A stretch of 64,000 nucleotides of DNA from Daucus carota subsp. sativus (lineage: Eukaryota > Streptophyta > Magnoliopsida > Apiales > Apiaceae): NCBI RefSeq assembly GCF_001625215.2, contig NC_030385.2:1791135-1855134 (forward strand), given 5' to 3'. The position numbers and the translations under genes were made by a program. Shown piece by piece: positions 1 through 11,700 of the stretch; the first letter of the stretch is position 1, and every line of letters starts with the position of its first letter. The notes beneath the pieces were generated by a model. The model was not told the origin of the DNA and made no database searches. It saw nothing but the letters and a program-made list of their open reading frames with translations.

Positions 1-2130
1 TCCGTTTACCTTGCAGTTTCTGATAAAGCGGTAGGTGCAGTCCTCGTCAAAGAAGGCGACAACGGACAACAGCCTGTGTATTACGTCAGTCAAGTGCTCA
101 AAGACCCGGAGACCCGATATCCCCCCATTCAAAAATTTGCTTACGCGCTGGTCATGGCTAGCCGCAAATTACGACACTATTTTCAGGGACGGGACATTAC
201 AGTGGTCACAAACCAACCACTGAAGAAACTCCTCAACAAGTCAGACATCTCGGGAAGACTTATAAATTGGGCAGTAGAACTCAGTCAGTTCACCATCAAC
301 TACGTCCCGAGGAAAGCAATTAAAAGTCAAGCGCTGATAGATTTTGTCACAGAATGCTCCCCAGAGACCGAGGTTGATAGCCGGGCAGATGGCCCCGAGA
401 TCGAGAACAACACCCAAAGCTGGAAACTTTTCGTCGATGGATCAGCGACAAGGGAGAGATGCGGAGCAGGAGTGATCCTTATCAGCCCTACAGGTTTTCA
501 AATCATGCAAGCCATCAGGTTCAGTTTCAAAACAACCAACAACCAGGCTGAGTACGAAGCACTGATTGCGGGCTTGACGTTAGCAACATATCTACAAGTC
601 GGGCGCTTGATCATCTTCAGTGATTCGCAGATAGTAGTTCGACAATCAACGGGGGAATACGCCACCAACGACCAAAACTTGACCCGCTATCAAGCACTTA
701 CCCGCGCCCTCCTGGAAAAATTCCAACGTCACGAATTGCACCAGATTGACCGAAGCGACAACTCCATGGCCGACTTGTTGTCTCGATTAGCAGTATCAGA
801 AAGAGAGAATCTGGACGCCTCGGTATACTTCGAAACATTGCAGACCGCAACGATCGAAGGGCGTCAAATTATGGAAGTACATCAGAGCGACGCCACATGG
901 ATGACCCCAATTGTTGATTTCCTGACCGACGGGACGATGCCCGCAGAAAAGGAAGCGGCCACCCGCGTCCGTCGACAGGCATCCCGCTACTTCATTGAAA
1001 ATAACTGCCTTTACAAGAAAAGCTTTGACGCACCAATCCTCAAATGCATCGATCAAGAGGAAGCCAACTACTGCATGCGCGAAGTCCACGAAGGGATTTG
1101 CGGAGATCACATGGGAGCAAAAGCATTGACCCACAAGATAATCCGACAGGGGTACTTCTGGCCAACAATGGCCGCCGATTGTAAAACTTTCACTAAGAAG
1201 TGTGAAAACTGCCAACGCTTCGCTAACGTGCCGCGACAACCACCCGCACTCCCATCATCCATTTTATCTCCAATCCCCTTCGCAGTATGGGGAATCGACA
1301 TCATGGGCCCATTCCCCAAAGCAAGAAATGAGCTCCAATACGTCATGGTCGGTATCGATTATATGACAAAGTGGGCCGAAGCCAAGGCTTTAAGGACGAT
1401 CACCCAAGAAGATGCCATCAGATTCATGCAGGACCACATCGTTACCCGATTTGGGATACCCGTTACACTCATCTCTGACAACGGGACCCAATTCATCGGC
1501 AGAAAATTCTGCAAATACCTCTCGGACCTGGGAATCAAACATAAGAAGGCTTCCGTGTGTCATCCCCAAACCAACGGGCAAGTCGAGGTTACTAACAGGA
1601 TAATAGTACGAGGCTTGGAAAAGCGACTGCAAGGACTAAAGAAGAGGTGGCCCGATGAGTTATCAAGTGTTCTGTGGTCATACAGAACAACAGCGCGCTC
1701 AAGTACTCAAGAGACGCCATTCAAACTTTCATTCGGCACTGAAGCCCTCCTTCCCGTAGAAATCGGTTCACCCTCCCACCGATTGATCAACTTCGACGAA
1801 GAAACCAATAACAATGGCCTCATGACAAACCTGATACTACTCGACGAGACGCGAGAAGCAGCAGTGGACAAGATGACAAAATACAAAGAGAAGACTAAAG
1901 AATATTTCGCAAAGAAAACACGAGCCCGCTCGTTTTTAGTGGGAGATTTGGTACTGCGGGCTACAGAGGCATCCGACCCCCGCCACACGGGCAAGTTAAT
2001 GCCCAAGTGGGAAGGCCCGTACAGAATCCAAGAAATATGCTGTCCAGGTTCATACAAACTAAAGCGCCTTGACGGATCTGACGTGAACAACACGTGGCAC
2101 GCGGAAAAGCTCCGCAAGTTTTACGCATAA
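1..2130 (+). CDS. Ty3/gypsy pol polyprotein, 3' part: RNase H, second RNase H, integrase (partial)
   Basis: The reading frame is open from base 1 to the stop at 2130 (709 residues), so it is the C-terminal part of a longer polyprotein. Residues 1 to about 115 match the RNase H domain fused to gypsy reverse transcriptase. A second RNase H-like domain starts near residue 140 (FVDGSA motif), the Tat-lineage arrangement. The integrase follows, with a zinc-binding HHCC region (His near residue 363, then CENC), and a DDE core at D433, D493 and E529; D493 and E529 are separated by 35 residues as expected. The C-terminus ends in a GPYRI-type integrase tail (GKLMPKWEGPY). I see no frameshift or stop in this part, so it could derive from a recently active copy. 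Reverse-transcriptase catalytic residues are not in the window. Confidence 0.93.
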   Translation, partial: SVYLAVSDKAVGAVLVKEGDNGQQPVYYVSQVLKDPETRYPPIQKFAYALVMASRKLRHYFQGRDITVVTNQPLKKLLNKSDISGRLINWAVELSQFTINYVPRKAIKSQALIDFVTECSPETEVDSRADGPEIENNTQSWKLFVDGSATRERCGAGVILISPTGFQIMQAIRFSFKTTNNQAEYEALIAGLTLATYLQVGRLIIFSDSQIVVRQSTGEYATNDQNLTRYQALTRALLEKFQRHELHQIDRSDNSMADLLSRLAVSERENLDASVYFETLQTATIEGRQIMEVHQSDATWMTPIVDFLTDGTMPAEKEAATRVRRQASRYFIENNCLYKKSFDAPILKCIDQEEANYCMREVHEGICGDHMGAKALTHKIIRQGYFWPTMAADCKTFTKKCENCQRFANVPRQPPALPSSILSPIPFAVWGIDIMGPFPKARNELQYVMVGIDYMTKWAEAKALRTITQEDAIRFMQDHIVTRFGIPVTLISDNGTQFIGRKFCKYLSDLGIKHKKASVCHPQTNGQVEVTNRIIVRGLEKRLQGLKKRWPDELSSVLWSYRTTARSSTQETPFKLSFGTEALLPVEIGSPSHRLINFDEETNNNGLMTNLILLDETREAAVDKMTKYKEKTKEYFAKKTRARSFLVGDLVLRATEASDPRHTGKLMPKWEGPYRIQEICCPGSYKLKRLDGSDVNNTWHAEKLRKFYA

Positions 2131-2741
2131 CGGAGAACGAACAACACCCCCCTGGCTTTTGATTGATGAACACGATATCCCCCGTATGTAGTAGTTTCAT
2201 TTTCGTAGTTGCAAGTCAAAGAACCCTATCGATGTACAACTCTTTTGCACTAATATATAACATCCCCGCTCTATTAATGTACGATAGTTGGTGACATTCT
2301 ACCGGGCAACAATAAGGAACAAAGCATTAATATATTAGTACTCAACGAAATGATACGGGACCACAACACCCGCCAAATCGCTACATTACGACAACGCCTT
2401 ACACACAAAGCAAGCAAAGGGAACACTTCCCCGCAGACATATGATAAACAAGTAGTTCATTCAACAACACAGACAACATATCACAAAACCACAACAAGAC
2501 AAAGTGCGAGAAACATGGCAAAATACTCATATTAAATAAAGTCACATAGTCACCTACAGCAGTAAAAAGGCAACGCCAATCCCTGCGACACACAAATTAA
2601 TCCATGCTCACCACATATACAACGACAAACGTAATAATGTCTAACCAAAATACAACACCAGAAAAAAAAAAAAAAACCCACTGTTTCTCAGAACGCTAGG
2701 CAAAATAAAATAAATAACCAGTACGAAATCCACACACAACT
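2131..2741. other. Spacer between pol and antisense gene
   Basis: About 600 bases with no convincing ORF between the pol stop and the 3' end of the antisense gene. The two transcription units converge here, so this must hold the 3' UTR of the antisense transcript. A run of A residues lies near 2663-2676. I see no clear terminator. Confidence 0.6.
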
Positions 2742-5700
2742 TCAAGTGGTGGACGAACGGGCACCACTACCACCAGGGGATTGCCCGGAAGATCCACTAC
2801 CCCGGGTGCGGCGAACAAACTCCACGAAGAAAGCCCCGAATTCCTGTGTTGGGCGGTGAAGACCGCCTTTGAAAAACTCGCGGCAGCAATCCACTATCCG
2901 CTTGGACATCTTACCAGCCTCAACCCCAACGGCCTCCTTGAAGGCAGCACTCGACTTAAACTGAGAAAGCGCAACATCTTGCACTCGTGCCAATTCCCCC
3001 GCATACTCAGTACTCGCCTTGAAATCTAACACCCCGCACTCAACAGCAGCCTTCAACTCCTCATCAAACTCTTCGCTGCCTTTGTACGCATCAACAGCGG
3101 CCACGCGAGCATCCACAACTTCCCTCTTATACTCATCACTACCGCGAAAGTCAGCAACAACCACTTCACGGCTGGGAACGACAGCTAAAGCAGACCGCAA
3201 ACTGTCATTCTCGCTTTTAATATCAGACATCTGCTTTTCCAACTCAGTTCGAGTGATTTCCGCTGCAGAAAGCTTTCCCAACAACTCATCCTTCAGGCAC
3301 TTCAACGACAAATTAGCAGAATGTTCCACAATAATCTCATCTTCCAACCTCTTCACAGTTTCCTGCAAAGCAAGCATTTGAGCAGATAGATCATCCTTCT
3401 CTTGTTGCAATTCATTGATCTCGCTCTGATGCTTAACCCGTTCATCCGCAAGGGCCTTAGCAGCTTCTTCCCTAAAGCGCTCCAAGTCCAACTCTAAACC
3501 CTTCCTCCGTTTTTGAATCCTTAGATTGCGGGCAATTTCGACCTTCAAAAGCTCCGCCAAACCACTTATTTCCCCAGTCACCTACCACAAACGAGAAACA
3601 CAAAATTAGTAATCCGGCAAGACAATATCTCAATCAATACATATAATCATATAACACCAAGATATGTCAACGTACCAAACCCGCAGCACGCTCGGCCCGT
3701 TTCAATCTTTTCGGGATAGAACAACCTTCCAATTTCCATTGGTCATCCCGCGTCAAGAAACCCGGTAAGACCTCACGGGGCGCAGTCCTGAAGAAAAAAC
3801 CAACCCGCTTCCGTTTTTCCCCAGTCTCGGGATCTTCTTCGTACTCATCTTCGGATGAGCTTGAGTACACGACTTGTTGTGACTGTCGTACCTGTCGACG
3901 GTTCGACATCCCCAAACTCCGAGAAGCCACCAACTTTTTCGGACGGGAACGAGGCACACCCATCGCACTACCCTCCGCCCCATCAGACAATCTGGAACGC
4001 TTTGCAACTCCACCCCCGCAGTCAACAATTTTCCTTTTTCCCGCAATCTCTCGACCAAAGCCACAATCTACACCACGTTTCTCTCCAGACACCAAGGTCG
4101 CAGCATCAATCTCTTCTATCGTCGCCCCCAACGGTGCATCAACAGCCCCTGACACATTCTTCCCCTCACCCAAACTAACTGCACCATCCCCAGACATATC
4201 CACGGGAGGTAAATCCTTTGTAGGATCTGTGTCGCCTGACAAACCCTTGAAAAAATCGGCAGAAGTGTTACTCAAACTACCGGTTAAATCAAAAACATCA
4301 AACGGAATCGACTCACTCTGCACAATAGGCAACAAATAAAGTCAAACTACACAAAAATTTACGCAGGAGCCAAAAACACAAAACACCTCGGAAATAGCCA
4401 TCAAATATCATGCCTACAGTAGGTAGTATTTATAACCAAATAAGAGGTCAACTAACTTACAGGAATATTCAATGCTGACTCCCTCGACAAGTCCACCTCA
4501 CTTTCGGTGGACGACACGTGTACACCCCTCTTCATCAAACGACGCCGTCCATGACTAGACCCCGCAGCCAGCGGACCCGTACCCGACTGACCCGGTTGCA
4601 TCCGTAGCAAGATATCATCACTAGGGTCGGGCTCCAACATATCCTCGTTTTCTTCGCCTGGTTCTTCCTCAAGCCCAGCTACATCAGCATCTCCATCCAG
4701 AATCTCCACTTCGTCACTCCGATCACCACCCTCCGTGACATCCTTCCTTTTACGAAGATGTCGAGGCACTGGAGGATAACTCGACATAAAACTGGCAAGT
4801 GTCGAATCATCCAAATCTATGGCTAGTTCTTCCGCATCCATGGATTGAGGAGGATATACTATCATACAAGAAAGACAAACAAACAATCAGCCAGACAGGC
4901 ATAACAAGGACAAAATTATTCAAACACAAACAGTCATCATCCACACAACAAATATGGTAGAATCCACCCATACAATAACAGGAGACACCAAATCAAATAC
5001 TGGGTGATAGGGGCCTCCTTAAATATAAGAGAATCCACCCCAGAGACCAGCGAACACCCGCCAACTCCATCACCCATCCCTCAGCCCGCTGTCCCGCAGC
5101 CCGCTGTCCGAGGTCTTGAGGCGGACATCGAGCCTTGGACGCCCGTCATCTCCTCTCAGTCGGGGGGCACGACATAGATCACGTGATGCCATGAGGAACC
5201 GCACTCAGCCCAGCAGGTATAAATGGTGAAGCAAGAGAGTAATCGGGTAAGCCTAAATCTCTAATCTAATTCTCTTCTCTTACAAAACCAAGACTGATTG
5301 TCACGCCGGAGGCGCGAATCGGACAACACCACCGATCGAGCGTTGTTTTGCAGGAACACTACCCTAGCAGGTGCACCACGCGACGAGAAGAAGAAGAACA
5401 GTAAAGAGGCACCCGGGAGATACAAAAGTGGCCTTATCATTTGGCGCGCCAGGAAGGGGGGGATTTGAGGAAGTTCCTCCCCTGACCTTTTCCCTGAGCT
5501 ACAAAGCGTCGGAGGAAAATCACACCGAGAAGCCACACCCACAAACACGAGACGGGCGATGAAAAGATCTGCCAAAAGTATGGTCAAAATCAAGCTTTTT
5601 GGCGTCGTCGAAACACGCACCTTAGGATTTGTCTTTGTTTTGAAGCTTCCTGGCAAGCATCATTGCAGATCTGAGCAAAAGGGAGTACCATCGGTCCAAC

Positions 5701-8700
5701 TCGGTTTTTGACTCAGCAACTCAGTTCTGACTCGCTAAATGGCCTTAACTCGGCAACTCAGTTTGGCTCAGCAGTTCAACTCGGCCCAAATAGTGAACTT
5801 CAAGACTCACTTTTGCATCTGTACTGGAAATCTTAATCCGAAAACTCAAAAATTCTGGTAAGGAATGTGCGAATGAGTTCCACATCTCAGGTATGATTTT
5901 AAATAATTACAAGGCCAATTATTAGATATCGAGAGCATCAACATGATGAATGCTCATGTTTTAAGTAAAGAATTGCAATTACCAAAATCACTCTCATGTT
6001 CTTAAGATGTTTACATCTACTACTCTGCTTAGCTTTGTCAAATTTGTGTGCCTCCTTTTATGCGAGCTTAAATATACATTTATCAAAGAAAATGCGTAAC
6101 TCCATGCCTAGTATCTCTCAAGCACTAATTCATACTAGCAACAATATCAGTTTTGAGAATGCTTGCTTTAGTTATGTTACTAAATATATTTATCTATGGC
6201 CTATACAATGAATTTAGCGTTCCTGGAGCTTCACATATATGCTTGACTTGGCAGCCTTGGGCTTCTTCTGTGTTGTTAAATCATGTACCAAAGGCTAAAC
6301 TTTTTCTGCTATTGTTATGGCTGGCTTGAAATTGTGTTTTACAGTACCAGGCTCATTACATTTATCAATATTTTGTCCAACACATCATTGATAGACTTAT
6401 TCTAGCCTCCATTTTCTTTTTACGTACTATTCAAATGGACCAACACTACTCTTTTTATTCCACAATCCGCTTCTGTCAAAGTATTTTAACTCAGCTCACT
6501 AATTCTTTTACCTTTGCACTTGCGTTTATATTGGAGCATTTTCACTGATTCTTCTACGTTTTGTTTTTTACTATACTTTGCATGATATTGCACAAGTTTG
6601 GCACGTAGACTCTTGTCAGCTTAGTTCCACACACTGTTCACTTTCACAATGTTGCTACTTCACACACTTAATTGTCTCTGAACATTGTCAATACACCCGT
6701 TTACTATTTAGTCTTACTACATTATTTAGCTCTACGTATCATTTTTTGTTTTGTATATAACAAATTTACCATTTCTTTGCCCACTCACAAAATCTTTGCT
6801 TTCTTTACATGTTTTTCCATCCAAAACCAGTATCTTCTTTTGTATATACTTTCGCTAGGTACATCTTTTATATACGGCAATATTATTAGTGAACCCCTGT
6901 GGCTCCAAGTGTTAATAGCTCCTCTGTTCATGTGTCCCTGTAATGAAATTATTTTCATTTGCGTACTTGTGCTTAAGTGGGATTTAGTGGCAATTGTAAG
7001 ATCAAAAGCATCCAATGTACTTGCTTTAGTAAAAAAGCACCTACATTATGTCTTTGAGGCTATGATTTATATTGGCAATTGCAGAGACTAATTAACTCAT
7101 AGTTATTGACCGATAAATTGTTTATATTCATAAATAAGAAAATAGCTTCGTGATTAGTTGCAATGTTGATTTAGTGTTACAATTGCCTTAACGGAGAAAT
7201 ACTTCTTGACTTTTTCAGTTTAATTTTCTGTTTATTACTTCTCTTCGGTTGTCGACCAATTTAGTCTTCCTGCCTGGACTTGAGCAACTCACTGTTATTA
7301 TTTCATTTTTAAAACTTCTTAACTGCCTAACTTTTGTCTGTCATACTACTCTTAACTTGGCGGAACAGATAATTTAGAAAATTTGCTTGTTAATGAAAAT
7401 CTGATAAATTCTTTACCCGAGCTTTAATCTGGTCCTGGCCTCATTCTTTACATGATTAGTAGACTCTAAAAGTATAACTAAAGTGCACATTTCGACAACT
7501 CTACATGTATGCAGAATCTTTATACATGTTCAGAATAAGTGAGCAGGAATAACACATTTCTACCGGAACCTCTGTCCATTTTTATCTTAAATGCATATTA
7601 ATGCTAATTGTTTATATGGCATCCATGTTGACACTGATATACTCTGATATATTGGGAAAGAGTTGTATAAATCCGAACAAATCAATTTGCAAAGGCAAGT
7701 CTGGTACACATTCTATCAAAATAACAACATTCTATACTCCTGCAAGCATCATCTTTAATGCATTTAAATGTCTAACTACATTTCAAATCTAGCTAAATTC
7801 CTAATAATTATTTGGCATCTATTGTTACCTTCGCTCTGCTTTACTTCAAGTGTTTTGAAGAAGCTGCAGAACCATATTGGCAAAGGCAAAAAAAAGAAAA
7901 AGAAAAAAGCATTTGTATATTCAAGTTCAACTCTCAGCAAAAGAGAAAAGTTAAAGAAAATCTACTCAGCCTCCTCAGTCCTGGGAGCTCCAGTGCTTTG
8001 AGTAATCCAAAGCTTTATTATTAAAGAATGCTTTCATTTCAACTTTGGCGTCAGTGTGGATTCATTTCTGCTGGAACTTCCTTCAGACAATTCCATTTTA
8101 GCATAATCATATATTTCTTGGAAATGACCCTAAGAGTATGGGCCTGAAGCTTATCATGAGATCCTCCTGGTTGCTGCTTTGAGGGAGATACAAAACAAAA
8201 GCTAAAAATTACACTTCTTGGCAAGAGTATTCCAAGCTTCCTCAAGTTGTTCATCACTATTTCCAGGATTTGTCAAGGGAGCTGCAAAGAATCAACAGAG
8301 AATTATGTGATACAAGCAAGGCAGGCTAATGAATCACGAACCGAGCAAGATGAATCCGGAAGGGCTCCATTTTTCTTCCTGATTCTATCAACAACAAACA
8401 ATCGAGGGAGAATTATACCGACATAAACCATACTTGCAGCCTTAAAGCCAGTTGATCACGGCAGATAGCTCAGAGTTTCTTGATATGCACCTCAGATTAT
8501 CCGGAAATGGCAGCATCGAAAGAGAATGAAGAACAGAGATTTTAAGAAGGCCAAATCCAAAAACAGAGCTTCACTCATCAACATAACTTTCTAAAGAAAG
8601 ACATGGCCCCTGCACTTTTGTATGACTTATTCGGTAATATAGTACAGCCATGTTAGAGCACAAGTCTGAAGACGGGATTGTACAAACCCGCTGGCTCAAA

Positions 8701-11700
8701 TCTCTATGAGCTTCAAAGGCTTTTTCTTGTTGGTTCCCAGCTAATTAATCACGATGCACAACTCCGGAGTTTTTGACGATGATCAGAGGCAAATGAATAC
8801 CTGCAATTTTTTCTAAATGAGTCGCAACTTTTGTATGAAAGACAAGCAAAATACAAGCAAGCCCTTTATCGATTCTTCATGAACTTGGCCAGAGTCGAAA
8901 TCATTTTTGCGGAGAGGACTGATAAATATGATCCTTGTTCAAGATTTGAAGCCAGTTCCAGTTGTCATGGTACCAGCTCAGTCAAAATATTGGACCAACT
9001 ATCTACAAACAACAAGTTGCAAAATTATCAAAACAGGCTGACTACCCTCAGACAACAAGTTGTTATTTCATCATAAAACGGGCTGACTACCTGCAGACAA
9101 CAAGTTGCAAATTTATCAAAACGGGTTGACTACCCGCAGACAACAAGTTGCAAACTTATCACAAAAACGGGCTGACTACCCGCGGGCAACAAGTTGTAAA
9201 CCTATCACAAATAACGGGCTGACTATCCGCAGACAACAAGTTGCAAACCTAACACAAAAACGGGTTGACTACCCGCAGACAACAAGTTGAAAACCTATCA
9301 CAATAACGGGCTGACTACCCGCAGACAACAAGTTGCAAACCTATCACAAAAACAGGCTGTTTACCCGCAAACAACAATTTACAAAAATTATCACAATGGG
9401 CTGAATACAAGTTAGAATTCAACCACAAATATAGGCTGACTAGGCGAAGACAACAAGTTGCTATTTTATCACATAATAGTTTGGCTAACCAAACAAGAAG
9501 TCGCAATTTTATTACAAAAACAAATCGCAACTCGTCACCATTCAGTGCGGGCGCCAAATAAAAAACAAGTCCATATAATCTAAGTAATTGTTGGCGGTTC
9601 TCAACTCGTCAACAATAACTGGGGGGCAACAAACAACAACATATATGAAACTGAGACGAAATCTATTCTCCTAAGGACACAATTTCTTAAGAATTCTTCG
9701 AAAACACAAGACACATCGCTGTCAGCAACACGTAAGTAATCACTTAAGCTAAAAAGACCTTGCTGAATGTCCATTTTTATAAACTCAAGAACACTTACCG
9801 TTCAAAAAAAAAAAAAAAATCAAAAAAATCAAAAAAATCACCAGAACCATACAAATCTAATTGCTTTCTCGAACCACTGAAGTAATTCAAAAAAGCAGGG
9901 GGGCAATGAGGCGACCCGCTATCACAAACACTCGCTAACAGTCACCTAAACAACGGATCACAGGAACCATGCCCACCATTGGGGGACATGACGAGAACCC
10001 CTAAAAGCACGTGCCTGTCAACGATAGAGGTCATATTATAAAATGTATCAATACCTAATTTAAACAGACGTGCATTGAAATACTAAACGCCAACATACAC
10101 ACCATTCTGGATAACAATACAAATATTTGCGTTTTACTATTGTAAGATTTACACAGAATAAAGAAAATTAATTGATTGAATCACACATGCTCTGTTGACG
10201 ATATTCATGAAGGCAAAAAAAAAAAAAGAATAAAATCAAATTAATTTCTAAAGCACTCCCTCATATCTTATGCTCCCACAAATCATATCTTAGGCAAGAA
10301 AACTGAATATTTTCTACTGTTACAATACACATATATGTTATCACACAAATAATGGAACAGTGGAAGAGGTGGTGAATGAAATGAACTGACAAGACGCCCC
10401 TTAGATAGACCAACGACGAAGGGACCACTGTAAAAGACAAAAGCTCCATAAAAACCATCGAGCACCCTCACCACCTATATATATATATGCTTCCCCGCAT
10501 TATCCGAAGGCTAACACGAAGAAGCAGGGGGGCAATGATAGGGGCCTCCTTAAATATAAGAGAATCCACCCCAGAGACCAGCGAACACCCGCCAACTCCA
10601 TCACCCATCCCTCAGCCCGCTGTCCCGCAGCCCGCTGTCCGAGGTCTTGAGGCGGACATCGAGCCTTGGACGCCCGTCATCTCCTCTCAGTCGGGGGGCA
10701 CGACATAGATCACGTGATGCCATGAGGAACCGCACTCAGCCCAGCAGGTATAAATGGTGAAGCAAGAGAGTAATCGGGTAAGCCTAAATCTCTAATCTAA
10801 TTCTCTTCTCTTACAAAACCAAGACTGATTGTCACGCCGGAGGCGCGAATCGGACAACACCACCGATCGAGCGTTGTTTTGCAGGAACACTACCCTAGCA
10901 GGTGCACCACGCGACGAGAAGAAGAAGAACAGTAAAGAGGCACCCGGGAGATACAAAAGTGGCCTTATCACTGGGAACACAACACACAAACTGCGACATA
11001 AGAACACAAACAAAACCACACCATGCATACTCACAGTTATGTTGCTTAAGATCGGAAACCCGATAAAATTTTGATGCATCCCAGGTCGCTCCAAATACAG
11101 TCACCAACTCCCGCAACCCATCCAATACCGCGCGAGTTTGCAAAGCAGGCGACACTTTATAAGTACCAGAACAATCTGAATTAAATCCCGGCATAAACGA
11201 CCACTCGCCACCCAACAGCATAAGATATTCATTCCACCAATTTTTCATGCACTTCGGGTTCTGTAACGGATGATATCCATCCAAGGCAATACCCACTCGG
11301 CTATTGGTCCCATACTGCACCAGCTCGTAGAAAGGGTCCTTTCGGGACCTTTTCACATAGAACAGAGAAAAAAATGCCTTGAAAGTAGGCTGCCGTTGCA
11401 ATCGATTACATGCAGCTATAAACCACAGTATCACCCGGATTGAACTCGGCGTGAATTGAGCAGGAGAACAACGAAACTCTTGTTTAAATAAGGCAATCAG
11501 AAAACGATGAGGCCGTGGCCGCAACCCCGCTTTAAAATGAGATAAAGGAATGGCGATTGCACCATCAGTAGGCCTGGAATACAACCTCTCATCAACCGTA
11601 GCCACACGCCACGAATACTCACCAGAAATCTGAAATACTTTTGAGATCCTCCCACCATGCTGCACTGCATCGAAGCTACTAGGGTACTGTAAACTCTCAT

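Larger units (their letters stand above)
5005..10970 (+). mobile_element. Non-autonomous LTR retrotransposon (Tat-related, LARD-like) nested in intron 1 of antisense ORF 1
   Basis: Two 435-bp LTRs (5005-5439 and 10536-10970) begin TGATAGGGG and end CCTTATCA, with no difference I can find by eye. Flanking CTGGG at 5000-5004 and 10971-10975 is the 5-bp target duplication. A primer-binding-like TGGCGCG follows the left LTR, and a polypurine tract (AGCAGGGGGG) precedes the right LTR. The 5.1-kb interior carries no gag, protease, RT or integrase, so the element must move in trans. Its LTR shares the block TTGTCACGCCGGAGG and a TTGTTTTGCAG-type tail with the outer element's LTR, so the two belong to related families. 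LTR identity implies recent insertion. Confidence 0.92.

Noticed and set aside
796..2200. Several minus-strand ORFs of 79-147 codons opposite pol
   Set aside because: They mirror the real pol frame on the other strand, have no domains and overlap the integrase.
9004..9450. CRISPR-like array
   Set aside because: Units are head-to-tail with no unique spacers and lie in a plant retroelement; it is a minisatellite.
10792..11094. Minus-strand ORF crossing the right LTR border of the inner element
   Set aside because: It fuses LTR sequence with intron 1 of the antisense gene. The same LTR part gives a matching ORF at 5261-5656, so it is an artefact of the LTR.
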